Notes: generated by a model from the letters alone, not told the origin. Shown: positions 26,482-35,419, numbered from the stretch's first letter. The stretch: DNA of 64,000 nucleotides from Pedobacter ghigonis (GCF_903166585.1 NZ_CAESCM010000002.1:310001-374000); one strand, 5' to 3'. A program made the numbers and translations.

Positions 26482-26501
26482 AAGGAGGCTTAAGCCTCCT
26501 T
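26482..26501. terminator. Bidirectional terminator overlapping the HTH gene stop
   Basis: AAGGAGGCTTAAGCCTCCTT is a perfect palindrome, flanked by a T-run on the plus strand. The HTH gene's stop codon (26490-26492) lies inside it, so the hairpin stops both convergent genes. Confidence 0.85.
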
Positions 26502-26861
26502 TTTTGTTTCCGCATCATCTTTCTGTTCTTTAATTGCCGCCGCAATTTTTGCAATATCTTTAAAGGGAATATCAGCAATGAGGTTGTGGATGTTCGCTTC
26601 TTCTTCGCGCCTTATTAATTTCTTTAATGGATGCTTGTCGTTTAGTATTTCGTTTTTATCGGGGTACCAGACAAAAAGATCGGCAGGTTCGCAAATTAAA
26701 AGTTTGCGTAATTTCTCGATATGATCTAACCTGATTGACCGGGTTTTACCATGTAGAATGTAGTGTGCCGAGTGTGGTGTGAAACCTGCTTTAGTGAGGT
26801 AGGTATGGGGACGTTCGATGCCCCGGGCCGTAAAAATTGGAATTACATTTAAAAATAACAT
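26490..26861 (-). CDS. Helix-turn-helix regulator (Cro/C1-like)
   Basis: This 123-residue cytosolic protein has an N-terminal Cro/C1-type HTH (about residues 10-60): LTKAGFTPHSAHYILHGKTRSIRLDHIEKLRKLL, followed by EPADLFVWYPD as in the HTH_26 group. The tail is charged and helical. It is probably a DNA-binding repressor. The 380-base AT-rich region upstream has spaced AACATAAA words that may be operators (inference). No obvious regulated partner except the archaemetzincin unit beyond that region. Confidence 0.75.
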   Translation of the reverse strand: MLFLNVIPIFTARGIERPHTYLTKAGFTPHSAHYILHGKTRSIRLDHIEKLRKLLICEPADLFVWYPDKNEILNDKHPLKKLIRREEEANIHNLIADIPFKDIAKIAAAIKEQKDDAETKKEA

Positions 26862-27238
26862 ATTGTTAATCGGTTAAGTGATAAAAAACGGTATTCAGTT
26901 TATCAGGGATGATTAAACAATAGCTATAGCGGACGTAAAAACCACAAAGTACCATTGAATATGATAAATATAGTTAGAAAGATTATAAAACAAAACTACA
27001 ATTATTAAAACCGCAGGTGCTAAAACATAAAATTCAGTTCAAGGTATATAGCATGGCGTTGTTAAAAATTAAAATGACGTTTAAAGAAAATACAATACAG
27101 ATTTTATTGAGTAAAGCGAAGTTCTTAAAACATAAATGGCAGGATGTAAAAAGTAGATTAACGATTTAAAAACATAAAATGTTTATGTTAAAAGGTCAAA
27201 GTTCTATGTAATAAATAAAATTTAGTTACCAATATTTA
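26862..27238. promoter_or_regulatory. AT-rich gap with spaced AACATAAA sites
   Basis: AACATAAA occurs at 27024-27031, 27129-27136 and 27171-27178. The last copy is followed after 3 bases by its inverse TTTATGTT (27182-27189). The starts are 105 and 42 bases apart. No gene is seen. It may be an operator region for the HTH regulator (inference). Confidence 0.35.
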
Positions 27239-28120
27239 TCACTGTAGTTCAGTAGTTTTTAAATCTGCGTTAATTTGCTGAAGCTCCTTGCCGAGTTTGT
27301 TTTGGTTAAAGAAGGCCGCGAGTGCTTTCAGCCTTTTCCTATTGTCGTATTTCAGGTTTGAATTTAGCTTTTGCTGGCATTTTGAACATAGTCTGGCCGT
27401 GCTTCTATCGGTTTCGGCTAAACTATTGGCTCCATTCATTAAACAATTGGCTTCAACGCAGTGGGTTAATCCGAATATATGGCCGATTTCATGTGAAGCG
27501 GTTTTTAGAAGTCTTTCGAGGCTTAAAGTAAATTGCTCATTTGTAAGGGGCTTTTTATGAAACCGGTAAATCGAGTTTACAGCCAATCCTTTATCATAAG
27601 ATGCCAGCCCGAACACGAAATTCCATTTATCATTCGGGAACAAGTCCATTTCGGTTATGCCAAGCATGGCGATTGCATCTTTTGGCCTCCCAAGGGCTAC
27701 AACAGTATCGCGGATATAGGTGGCTAAGAGTTGTTCGTGTTGCTGGCTTATCCTCCGGGCATGTGGTGGCACAATATTGTTGTTTACTTTGGGCAGCAAT
27801 ACTGTATTGAGCTGGAAAAACTTTTCTAAATACCCACGGGTAAGCTGAATTTGCTTCCACTCAAGCACCGAAAATTCTCCAATTGGTTTTAGATAAATAG
27901 TTTTTACTGTTTTGTTGGGCGTAAGTGGATGACTATTATGGTAATTGGCCAGGGTTTGAATTCGTTCCTGATGATTAAAAAGCCAGTCGCCTTTTTGTGG
28001 CTTTTTTAGCGGGATATCATTTTGAGCCACTGCACTAAAATAGCTGGAATTGCTGTTGCAAGAGGCCAGTGCTACAATGGTAAACAGGTGAAATAAAAGA
28101 TAAGGAACCGCCTGTTTCAT
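27239..28120 (-). CDS. Archaemetzincin-type (M54) metalloprotease lipoprotein
   Basis: This 293-residue protein has a lipoprotein signal (LASC near residue 21). The catalytic core is HEIGHIFGLTHC, then CLM four residues on, and CSKC 16 residues after that methionine. This matches the archaemetzincin zinc signature (three histidines plus a four-cysteine second zinc site). The family is mostly archaeal and eukaryotic with patchy bacterial members. A lipid anchor implies a periplasmic or surface location. The substrate is unknown. It is 3 bases downstream of the DinB-like gene. Confidence 0.85.
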   Translation of the reverse strand: MKQAVPYLLFHLFTIVALASCNSNSSYFSAVAQNDIPLKKPQKGDWLFNHQERIQTLANYHNSHPLTPNKTVKTIYLKPIGEFSVLEWKQIQLTRGYLEKFFQLNTVLLPKVNNNIVPPHARRISQQHEQLLATYIRDTVVALGRPKDAIAMLGITEMDLFPNDKWNFVFGLASYDKGLAVNSIYRFHKKPLTNEQFTLSLERLLKTASHEIGHIFGLTHCVEANCLMNGANSLAETDRSTARLCSKCQQKLNSNLKYDNRKRLKALAAFFNQNKLGKELQQINADLKTTELQ

Positions 28121-28123
28121 ATT

Positions 28124-28573
28124 CTAATTTACATCCAGCAACCTTCTGTGGTAATTAATTTGCCCCAGGTGATAGGCGAGATGGGTAGCCAGATGGGTAA
28201 GAAAATAAGCGGTTGAGGTTTTTCCTTCAAGTACCAAAAGGGGATATTCGGCCTCCAGCTCTTCGGTCGTGATTTTATCGAGTGTTTGGTTTACAATATC
28301 GACGGTTGCATCTATCTTGATAAGCAGTTCTTCGCGGGGTACATCTTTTAAAGAAAACTCGAGGTCGCGGTTTCTGATATAACCACTGTTTCCAAGCGCA
28401 GCACCTATGTAAGTATTTAAATTGCCGATTAAATGCAGACAGAGGTTACCCGCCGAATTGGCTATGCTTTGATCGATGATCCATAAACTGGCCTCGTTTT
28501 GGTATGATTCAATTTCCGTTTTCAGTTTATGCAGATCGCGGCTGAAGAGTTTTTTTAGGATTTGGTTTAGCAT
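28124..28573 (-). CDS. DUF1572/DinB superfamily protein
   Basis: This 149-residue four-helix protein shows the DinB-superfamily metal site: H47 (NLCLHLIGNLNTYIG) and H132/H136 region (THLATHLAYHLGQINYHRRLL). A DUF1572 match is recognised by the NRDLEFSLKDVPREELL segment. It is a probable metal-dependent, thiol-related transferase with unknown substrate. Stop-to-start spacing to the archaemetzincin gene is 3 bases, so they are one operon. Confidence 0.75.
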   Translation of the reverse strand: MLNQILKKLFSRDLHKLKTEIESYQNEASLWIIDQSIANSAGNLCLHLIGNLNTYIGAALGNSGYIRNRDLEFSLKDVPREELLIKIDATVDIVNQTLDKITTEELEAEYPLLVLEGKTSTAYFLTHLATHLAYHLGQINYHRRLLDVN

Positions 28574-28583
28574 GGTTACAAAA

Positions 28584-29339
28584 TTAAGGAGTCATTCTTT
28601 TTGCGTCCTGAGATAAAATTTCTTTACCAGCCTTAGTAATTTCAAGGGTGGCGGGGGCTGCACCAGTTTCGCCCATTACGGTAATGTAACATGTGTATAC
28701 GTAATCGCCGCTTTTAAACTGATAGTTATGATTACCGCCACTTCCATCGGGAGTAAATTTGCCGTTTTTAATAACCAAAGCTGGTTTATCGCTCATTTTA
28801 CTTTTTATTGGCCAGGAAGTATATCGGAAATTGAAATTACCCAGATTATCAATCCTGATTCTGTACTTTGCTGTTTCAAAAAGAAGTACAGGCGCTTCAA
28901 AAACCTGGATTGTTGGATGTAATTTTGCTTTTTCGACTGCAATTAAACGAGCCCTTTCCGCGCTTTCTAATTTTGACTGATGGTTTACGCTGATTAGGTA
29001 GCCATCATAATCCAGCCATACATCGCCATTTAGCAACATAATTCCACGCCAACCTACATCATCCCAATTTGTTTCAGGGTTAGAACTGATAATCTTCCTG
29101 GTCAATTCTACATCGAAAATGGCTTTGTATCTTTTTATAAATTCCTGCTTGTTTTGAATAGGCGGAAGGGGGTATTCTCTTTTTAAGGGAAACCTGATTT
29201 TGATACTTAGCTTTTCAATGTTATCCTTTTTGATGCAGTCTATAAAATGATTAACAAGCGGGAGATATTTTTTATCGAGCTTTTGGCTGTAAGCTGATAC
29301 ATGGATAAATAATAATAGGCATAAAAACAGCTTTTTCAT
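28584..29339 (-). CDS. Exported protein of unknown function
   Basis: This 251-residue protein has a signal peptide (1-18, cleavage near AYSQ). I do not recognise a family. Notable segments are VNHFIDCIKKDNIEKLSIKI (near 29-48), a tryptophan-rich NWDDVGWRGIMLLNGDVWLDYDGY block and a late GNHNYQFKSGDYVYTCYITVMGE. The shape suggests a SnoaL- or NTF2-like first half and a beta-rich second half (inference). It lies 10 bases upstream of the DUF1572 gene, likely the first gene of that operon. Confidence 0.5.
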   Translation of the reverse strand: MKKLFLCLLLFIHVSAYSQKLDKKYLPLVNHFIDCIKKDNIEKLSIKIRFPLKREYPLPPIQNKQEFIKRYKAIFDVELTRKIISSNPETNWDDVGWRGIMLLNGDVWLDYDGYLISVNHQSKLESAERARLIAVEKAKLHPTIQVFEAPVLLFETAKYRIRIDNLGNFNFRYTSWPIKSKMSDKPALVIKNGKFTPDGSGGNHNYQFKSGDYVYTCYITVMGETGAAPATLEITKAGKEILSQDAKRMTP

Positions 29340-29387
29340 AGCTTGGAGCGAGTAGTTTAAGCAAATATAAATGTTATTAAATCTCTT

Positions 29388-30275
29388 TTACGCCGGAATT
29401 ACATTTACCACCATTCTTTCGGGGGCAACCAGTGAAAGCTGTTTTACACATTTCCATTTCGAGCCTGTTAATCCTTCCATGGTGTCTACTTCTTCAATAA
29501 TGTCGCCATATTCGTAAACGTGATAGGCGTAACTCCACAGTAAATTGGCCATTTCATTTTCATTAAATGCTGTAAACCTAATCTGGAAATCGGGAAGGCC
29601 TAGCGCATGCATGCCAATGGTGTCCATCAGTAATTCGCGGTTTTGAGGATCGTTACTTACATTGAAAAGCCTAACGTTGCAGAAGGCATACAGTGCCTGT
29701 ACTTTATCGGTTTCCCAAAGGTTGGTAATGGCAACCGGGTTTAATATTTTATCGCCGTGAAAGGTATATACTGCACTGGGTTCTGTAACCTTGATTACAG
29801 CCGTAAGGAAATCCATAAACAGATTTACACGTGCTTTGTAGGCTAAGCTTCTCGACATTAAATCGGTAATCAGTATTTCGTATTGGCAGCTTTGCGCTAT
29901 CTCATTGGCTTCCGGCCAGTGCCAGTTTTGAGTAAAAGCGGTATCGGGAAGGCCGACTCCAGCTTCATTCCTGTCGGGGATCAGGATGTTGAGCTGTGCA
30001 GGGAGGGTAGCGTCGGTCAGCTGAACAGGATAATCGGGAAAGGAAAAAATAAGGCTGCTTATAGAAAATGAATGATCTACGTTGGCGATTTGCTTTTTTA
30101 CTTCCGCTAAAATCTGATCGGCATTGAGGTTGGGTTTGCCTGAAAATAAAAGCTTGGTCATCAGCATTTCCGGGGAGTTCTGAGGTTGGTTATCTTCAGC
30201 TATCGGTTCAATATCTGCTGTTATTGTGTTTTTCTTTTTAAATGGGTTGAATAAATTCATGCCTAAATTTAGCAT
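29388..30275 (-). CDS. DUF4261 domain protein
   Basis: This 295-residue cytosolic protein matches DUF4261: a mid region with LPDTAFTQNWHWPEAN, then EILITDLM, then KVTEPSAVYTFHGDKILNP, and the closing LGLPDFQIRFTAFNENEMANLLWSYAYHVYEYGDII. The family function is unknown; it is frequently found in bacteria as a lone protein. Two starts are possible: 30275, or the ATG at 30260 (MNLFNPFKKK), which looks like a normal N-terminus. Confidence 0.75.
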   Translation of the reverse strand: MLNLGMNLFNPFKKKNTITADIEPIAEDNQPQNSPEMLMTKLLFSGKPNLNADQILAEVKKQIANVDHSFSISSLIFSFPDYPVQLTDATLPAQLNILIPDRNEAGVGLPDTAFTQNWHWPEANEIAQSCQYEILITDLMSRSLAYKARVNLFMDFLTAVIKVTEPSAVYTFHGDKILNPVAITNLWETDKVQALYAFCNVRLFNVSNDPQNRELLMDTIGMHALGLPDFQIRFTAFNENEMANLLWSYAYHVYEYGDIIEEVDTMEGLTGSKWKCVKQLSLVAPERMVVNVIPA

Positions 30276-30428
30276 GTTTTGGATATAGTGGGAGATTCTT
30301 TTTCATTTTTGCGAATATGATTTTCAATTACGATTTGTTATAGCCTATCTTATTAAAAATGGCATTTAATATTTACACAGTTGGCTCGTTAAAAGGATTG
30401 GTATATGCAAAAATGCAAATCATAAAAA

Positions 30429-30454
30429 AACGCCCCTGATTGCGCAGGGACGTT
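30429..30454 (-). terminator. Terminator of the DUF2807 gene
   Basis: AACGCCCCTG (30429-30438) pairs with 30445-30454 with one mismatch. The minus strand is followed by a T-run (A-run at 30424-30430). Confidence 0.7.
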
Positions 30455-30477
30455 CTTTAAATAAGGTTTTATCAGGT

Positions 30478-31209
30478 TTACACTTTTCTTACTTTTCCTG
30501 AGCCGATTACAGTTTTATCAACTGTTGGGTTGCCAGAATAGTTTACACTTCCTGAGCCGCTGATTACCGCTCTGATGCTTTCGTCAACCGCGATATTAAC
30601 CGTGCCTGAACCACTGATGGTTGTAGAAAGTGTTTTTACAGCAAATGATTTACCGGCAAAAGCACCCGAGCTGCTAATTACCACTTTAGCGTGATCGGCA
30701 CCACCTGTAATGTTGATAGAACCTGATCCGCTGATAACACCGCTATAATTATCTACATCAGCCGTGGCTTTGATGCTGCCAGAGCCACTAACTGTAGTGG
30801 TTAGGCTACCTGTGCTGATTTTTCCACTAACGGTTATGCCACCATCGCCACTAACGGTTAGGCTGGCCAGTTCTTTTGCAGTAACGTAAGCTGTTATTTT
30901 TTTGCCATCATATTTGTTAGACCAGCTTCTAATGCTGGTTTGTGGGCGGATTACCAAAACGCCGCTTTTTACTTCGGTAACGATGGTTGCAATTGCTTCG
31001 GCATCTCCTTCTAAACGGCAGCTTTCGGTATTACCCAAGGTTACAATTACGTTAATTGGCCCTGCCGAGGCTACACCATTGAAGTTTTTAACCTCGCGGT
31101 CGTCTTTTAGGGATTTAGCGGCATTGATGGGTGTATGTGCTGATGCTGCTATATTAATGCCAGAAGTTAATGTAAATGAAGCTAGTAATAGGGCAAATAA
31201 TTTTTTCAT
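30478..31209 (-). CDS. DUF2807 (head GIN domain) exported protein
   Basis: This 243-residue protein has a signal peptide (cleavage near ASA, about residue 23). The GIN domain starts at FNGVASAGPINVIVTLG and continues as a right-handed beta-helix with a repeated SGSG/SGDG turn: VSGDGGITVSG, VSGSGSIKAT, ISGSGSINITG, ISGSGTVNIA and ISGSGSVNYSG. Such proteins are abundant in Bacteroidota and of unknown function, presumably periplasmic or surface adhesion-like. The glycine-serine turns are at roughly regular spacing. Confidence 0.85.
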   Translation of the reverse strand: MKKLFALLLASFTLTSGINIAASAHTPINAAKSLKDDREVKNFNGVASAGPINVIVTLGNTESCRLEGDAEAIATIVTEVKSGVLVIRPQTSIRSWSNKYDGKKITAYVTAKELASLTVSGDGGITVSGKISTGSLTTTVSGSGSIKATADVDNYSGVISGSGSINITGGADHAKVVISSSGAFAGKSFAVKTLSTTISGSGTVNIAVDESIRAVISGSGSVNYSGNPTVDKTVIGSGKVRKV

Positions 31210-31332
31210 GGTTATAGATTTTATAGGTCTTTAATAATGATGAATAATCGGTTTTGAATATAAGACGGCAGTTTGGCTAAAAAGTTGCACCCGGTGAAAA
31301 ATTTCGTGCTAATTTGGTGTCAGATTTTTAAT

Positions 31333-31352
31333 GTCAGATGGGAACATCTGAC
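31333..31352. repeat. GTCAGATG hairpin with GGAA tetraloop
   Basis: GTCAGATG (31333-31340) pairs perfectly with CATCTGAC (31345-31352) around a GGAA loop. It is part of the intergenic repeat zone before the M1 gene tail. Confidence 0.5.
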
Positions 31353-31375
31353 CTCATCTAAAGGTTCCAGAACTA

Positions 31376-31466
31376 GATCGTCATTCCCGCGCAGTCGGGA
31401 ATCTTAATGCAATGGGCTTTAAGATTCCCATCCGATAGCTATCGGATCAAGTTGGGAATGACGATC
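31376..31466. repeat. Palindromic dispersed repeat (CGTCATTCCC type)
   Basis: GATCGTCATTCCC (31376-31388) and its complement (31454-31466) bracket GGGAATCTT/AAGATTCCC (31397-31405 with 31421-31429) and the CCGATAGCTATCGG palindrome (31432-31445). Confidence 0.8.
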
Positions 31467-31500
31467 GTCTAAACTTAGGATCTCCATAGGTTATTGTACT

Positions 31501-31608
31501 TAACCCTTCTTAAATGTTAATATAAAATAGCGGGTCGTGTTTGAAATTGTCCACAGTTAGGCCTGCATCAACCGCAATGGTTTTCAAATCGTTGGTAGGT
31601 TTAATTAA
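31501..31608 (-). pseudogene. Duplicated 3' stub of the M1 metallopeptidase gene
   Basis: This 108-base stretch matches 31656-31762 (the last ~35 codons of the adjacent M1 gene) with four substitutions and one inserted A. In frame it reads an IKPTNDLKTIAVDAG-like tail, but the extra base creates an early stop in place of the IKKG end, and there is no start codon. It is separated from the real gene end by a strong hairpin. It is a non-coding remnant (inference from the alignment). Confidence 0.8.
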
Positions 31609-31612
31609 CCTG

Positions 31613-31645
31613 AGAGAAGTCAAGTTTTTAAAACTTGACTTCTCT
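31613..31645 (-). terminator. Strong hairpin between the M1 gene end and its duplicate
   Basis: A 16-bp perfect inverted repeat (31613-31628 with 31630-31645) with a minimal loop lies 10 bases beyond the M1 stop. It probably acts as the terminator, although no clear T-run follows on the minus strand. Confidence 0.65.
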
Positions 31646-31654
31646 GTAAATGTG

Positions 31655-33307
31655 CTAACCCTTCTTAATGTTAATATAAAACAGCGGGTCGTGTTTGAAA
31701 TTGTCCACAGTTAGGCCTGCATCAACTGCAATGGTTTTCCAATCGTTGGTAGGTTTAATCAATGTATAAGTACCTGCCTTCAAAGTAACACGTACCGGCA
31801 TGTCGAAGCCCTTAACATCGGTTACCCAACGGTAAGAAAGCGTATTGTTACTGATTTTATATTCGAGCACCGGAATTTTGGTGTAGCGCAAATACTGATC
31901 GAATATCTTATCTAATTTTAAACCGCTTTGTTTGGCCATGTATTGCTCAATCTGTGCTGTAGTAACTGTTTGGTGATAAAAGGTTTTGCCTAAGCCACGT
32001 AAAATCTGCCTGAATTTCTCATCGTTGTTAATTAACTGGCGAATGGTGCTGATAAGGTTCGCTCCTTTAGGATACATATCGCCCGAGCCTTCTTTGTTTA
32101 CCCCATACGGACCAATAACCGGAATATCGTTACGAATGCTTTTTTGCAATCCAATTACATATTCATCTGCAGCGGCTTTGTTCTCGGTACACTCGGTAAA
32201 TAATACTTCAGAGTAATTGGTAAAGCCTTCGTGGACCCACATATCGGCAATATCTTTCGAAGTGATGTTATTGCCAAACCACTCGTGACCACTTTCGTGG
32301 ATGGTGATGAAATCCCATTTTAAGCCATGCCCGGTGCCACTTAAATCGCGGCCCAGGTAGCCTTGTTTAAACTGGTTACCATAAGCCACAGCGCTTTGGT
32401 GCTCCATGCCCAGGTGTGGTGCTTGCACCAGTTTATAACCGTCTTTATACCAGGGATAGGGACCAAACCAGTATTCAAAACATTTTAGCATGGGTTTTAC
32501 ATCTGCATCCCAATGCGGGCGTGCTTTTGCACTGTCGGTTTGTAAAGCCCAGTAATCGATGGTGAGTTTTCCGTTTTCGCCATTGTAGCTATCTTCCCAG
32601 TGCGAGTATTTACCAATGTAAAAACTTACATCGTAATTGTTAATGGGGTTGCCCACAAACCAGTTGTATTGCTTATAACCATCTGGCTTGTCAACTGTGT
32701 TTCTTAATCTGCCATTTGATATTTCTTGTAAAGTTTTAGGTACTGTAATGCTGATGAGCATACTGTCTACCTCATCGCTCTGGTGATCTTTATTTGGCCA
32801 CCAGCAACTGGCACCCAGTCCCTGGCAGGCTACCGAAACAAAGGGGTTGCCAGCGCTGTCTTTCTTGAAAATGAAACCGCCATCCCAGGGTGGTGTTTTG
32901 GCCACAACCGGATTACCCGAATAAAAAACAGTGAATTTATCTTTGCTTCCTTTTTTTACTGCCTTTGGGAAGATTACAAAAACAGCATTGTATTCTCTTT
33001 TAAAAGCTAGTTCGGCACCTTTGTATACTACTTTTTCTACTTTAAGGTTATCGAAAAGATCGAACTGGAGCTTGGTGAAATCCTGTGTAGCAGTGAAAGC
33101 AAATTCGTTGCTTCCGCTAACCGATTTTTGGTCGATATCGATTTTAACATCCAGGTGGTAATAGTTGATATCGTAACAGGTACGCAAGGGTGTAAGGGTT
33201 CCGCGCAGGCTATCAGCACGCGAGTTTACCTGGTTTTTGCCCAGCATTTGCGCCTGCAGGCCTGAGATACTGCACGCGAGCGCTAAAATGGTGAATAGTT
33301 TTTTCAT
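31655..33307 (-). CDS. M1 family metallopeptidase (exported)
   Basis: This 550-residue protein has a signal peptide (cleavage near LQAQ). The aminopeptidase-like N-terminal beta domain leads to the exopeptidase region GMEHQSAVAYG and the zinc site HESGHEWFGNN, with the third ligand in HEGFTNYSEVLF. It ends in a short post-catalytic region typical of compact bacterial M1 peptidases. It should trim N-terminal residues from peptides in the periplasm or outside. It is followed downstream by its own duplicated stub and preceded by two CocE-like hydrolase genes on the same strand. Confidence 0.9.
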   Translation of the reverse strand: MKKLFTILALACSISGLQAQMLGKNQVNSRADSLRGTLTPLRTCYDINYYHLDVKIDIDQKSVSGSNEFAFTATQDFTKLQFDLFDNLKVEKVVYKGAELAFKREYNAVFVIFPKAVKKGSKDKFTVFYSGNPVVAKTPPWDGGFIFKKDSAGNPFVSVACQGLGASCWWPNKDHQSDEVDSMLISITVPKTLQEISNGRLRNTVDKPDGYKQYNWFVGNPINNYDVSFYIGKYSHWEDSYNGENGKLTIDYWALQTDSAKARPHWDADVKPMLKCFEYWFGPYPWYKDGYKLVQAPHLGMEHQSAVAYGNQFKQGYLGRDLSGTGHGLKWDFITIHESGHEWFGNNITSKDIADMWVHEGFTNYSEVLFTECTENKAAADEYVIGLQKSIRNDIPVIGPYGVNKEGSGDMYPKGANLISTIRQLINNDEKFRQILRGLGKTFYHQTVTTAQIEQYMAKQSGLKLDKIFDQYLRYTKIPVLEYKISNNTLSYRWVTDVKGFDMPVRVTLKAGTYTLIKPTNDWKTIAVDAGLTVDNFKHDPLFYINIKKG

Positions 33308-33378
33308 TTGTTTTTTATTAATCGTTTAAAACGATTGGTTATTTACGAACGCGTTAGAAACGCGCGCGAATAGGCTTG

Positions 33379-35244
33379 TTATTTAATTACATCAACTTCG
33401 ATAAAGCTATCGTTAAAAACGGTTTGCGTAGCTTTAATATAGTCGGCTTCGGTTGCTTTATAAGGATTATCTACAAATTTTTGAGGATTGCGGGCAAACA
33501 ACGGAAATGCGGTGCTCTGTACCTGAATCATGATGCGGTGTCCTTTTTTAAAGGTGTGCAATACATCCTGTAACTGGAAATTCACTTCTGTTTTTTGGTT
33601 GGCCACCAAGGCTTCAGGCTTTTCGAAACTGTTACGGAAACGTGCCGGCATTACTTCCGAACGTACCATTTGCCAGTAATTGCTCAAAGTGATGTTTTTG
33701 TTTGGCATATAGGCGTTGTTGGGTTCATCGGCTGGGTAAACATCAATCAGCTTCACAATAAAATCTGCATCGGTACCCGTTGTGGCAATTTTAAGGTGCG
33801 ACATGATCTCGCCACCTAAAGTAATATCGTTATCCAAAACATCAGTTTGGTAAACCAAAACATCGGGACGGCGGCCTGCAAAACGCTGATCTTCGCTCAT
33901 GTAGTTATGTGGGGTAAAACCAAGTGTAGTGGTTAAATCTTCGGTGTAGGGCACCGGTTTAAGCGGATCACTGATATAATTAACTGAGCCTGTTGTGGCC
34001 GGAGCCGTCATACTCAGTTTACCATCAGCGCCTAAATAGAGTTTTTGTTTGCTTGCCTTTTCAGTAGGCCATTTGCTAAAGGTTTCCCATTCTTTTTTGC
34101 CGGTATCGAACATGTATGCCTCTGGTAAGCCCGAGTTTTTATCGCCATTGCCTTTTAAAAAGTGGTTGAAGAATTTAGCTTCGATATTTTTTTGGTAGAA
34201 AGTGGCAATGCTATCGCCAAAATACACGTTACTGTGCATGGTGTGACCGGTTTCGCGGCTCCATCTTCCATGGCCAAAAGGCCCCATTACGATAGTGTTG
34301 TAAGCATTCGGATTTTTCTTCTCGATGGTTTTGTAAATGTTTAGTGGACCTGATAAATCTTCGGCATCGTACCAACCGCCTACTACCATTACCGCTGGTT
34401 TAACGGTGCTGTAGTGTTTTAGCAAACCACGTTTTTGCCAAAATTCATCGTAATTGGGGTGGTTTACCGTTTCCTGCCAGAAAAAATTGTCTTTATAATA
34501 TTTGTCGGCATTGGTTAAAGGGCCCAGATCTAATGCAAATTGATAACCATCTTTGGTTTTAGCGTTAATCATCTGGTTGTTGTACCAGGCTTTAGAAGTA
34601 GTATCGGTTTTCTGTACCCCAAATACCGGGAAGGTAAAAAAGTAACTCTGTAAAAATGAGCCATTGTGGTGGAAATCATCAAAAAAGAAATCCGAAATGG
34701 GAGCCTGTGGCGATGAAGCCTTTAAAGCAGGGTGGTTACTTAAAATACCTGCTGCGGTATAAAAACCAGGGTAAGAAATTCCCCACTGGCCAACCTTTCC
34801 GTTGTTATTGGCTACATTTTTAACCAGCCAATCGATGGTGTCGTAAGTGTCAGAACCTTCATCAACATCTTTTTTGTTTTTTTTATTGTCGATTACGGGT
34901 GTCATATTGGTCCAGGTACCTTCGCTTTTCCAACGGCCACGAACATCCTGATAAACCACAATGTAACCTTCTTTCATCATCAGTTCTGATGGTCCTAAAC
35001 GGGCAGGGAATTTATCTTCGCCATAAGGGGCCACACTGTAGCAGGTGCGCTGCATCACCATAGGATATTTTTTATCCTTAGTTGCATCTTTAGGGGTATA
35101 AATGGCGGTGAAAAGTTTTGTCCCATCGCGCATGGGGATATAAACTTCTTTTTTGGTGTAGTTGGCTTTGGGGTAATTGGCATCTCCCTGTGCAAAGGCA
35201 GAAGATGCCGAAAGCAGGATGATAAAGAGTTTAAAGTATTTCAT
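33379..35244 (-). CDS. CocE/NonD (S15-like) exported hydrolase, copy 1
   Basis: This 621-residue protein has a signal peptide (cleavage near AFAQ). The alpha/beta-hydrolase domain carries YQDVRGRWKSEGTW and the nucleophile elbow WGISYPG with S157; later GWYDAEDLSG and FGHGRWSRETGH fit the acid/histidine regions. A C-terminal jelly-roll X-Pro dipeptidyl-peptidase domain has HTFKKGHRIMIQVQSTAFPLFARNPQ. The family cleaves acyl or Xaa-Pro groups; the substrate here is unknown. It is a clear paralogue of the next gene. Confidence 0.9.
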   Translation of the reverse strand: MKYFKLFIILLSASSAFAQGDANYPKANYTKKEVYIPMRDGTKLFTAIYTPKDATKDKKYPMVMQRTCYSVAPYGEDKFPARLGPSELMMKEGYIVVYQDVRGRWKSEGTWTNMTPVIDNKKNKKDVDEGSDTYDTIDWLVKNVANNNGKVGQWGISYPGFYTAAGILSNHPALKASSPQAPISDFFFDDFHHNGSFLQSYFFTFPVFGVQKTDTTSKAWYNNQMINAKTKDGYQFALDLGPLTNADKYYKDNFFWQETVNHPNYDEFWQKRGLLKHYSTVKPAVMVVGGWYDAEDLSGPLNIYKTIEKKNPNAYNTIVMGPFGHGRWSRETGHTMHSNVYFGDSIATFYQKNIEAKFFNHFLKGNGDKNSGLPEAYMFDTGKKEWETFSKWPTEKASKQKLYLGADGKLSMTAPATTGSVNYISDPLKPVPYTEDLTTTLGFTPHNYMSEDQRFAGRRPDVLVYQTDVLDNDITLGGEIMSHLKIATTGTDADFIVKLIDVYPADEPNNAYMPNKNITLSNYWQMVRSEVMPARFRNSFEKPEALVANQKTEVNFQLQDVLHTFKKGHRIMIQVQSTAFPLFARNPQKFVDNPYKATEADYIKATQTVFNDSFIEVDVIK

Positions 35245-35358
35245 TTTTTAAGAATAAGTAAGTTGGTTGCATTTGGTTGGTGGATAAACGAACCAATGCG
35301 GTGGCAATGTTTATTTATTGAGATTAAAGTTAGTATTTAAATTTCTTTATTTGGATGC

Positions 35359-35419
35359 GATCCTTCGACAGGCTTAGGATGACAGTTTTGCCCTTCCGGT
35401 TCGTGCGGACACGAACCGG
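35359..35419. repeat. CCTTCGACAGGCTTAGGATGACA repeat plus CGGTTCGTG hairpin
   Basis: The TCCTTCGACAGGCTTAGGAT word (35361-35380, extending to 35386) recurs at 51619-51645. Beside it, CCGGTTCGTG (35396-35405) pairs perfectly with CACGAACCGG (35410-35419) around CGGA. The hairpin starts 10 bases beyond the stop of the second CocE gene and may also terminate it. Confidence 0.65.

Noticed and set aside
31376..31466. Possible riboswitch before the M1 stub
   Set aside because: It is a member of the CGTCATT palindrome family and lies downstream, not upstream, of the DUF2807 start on its strand.
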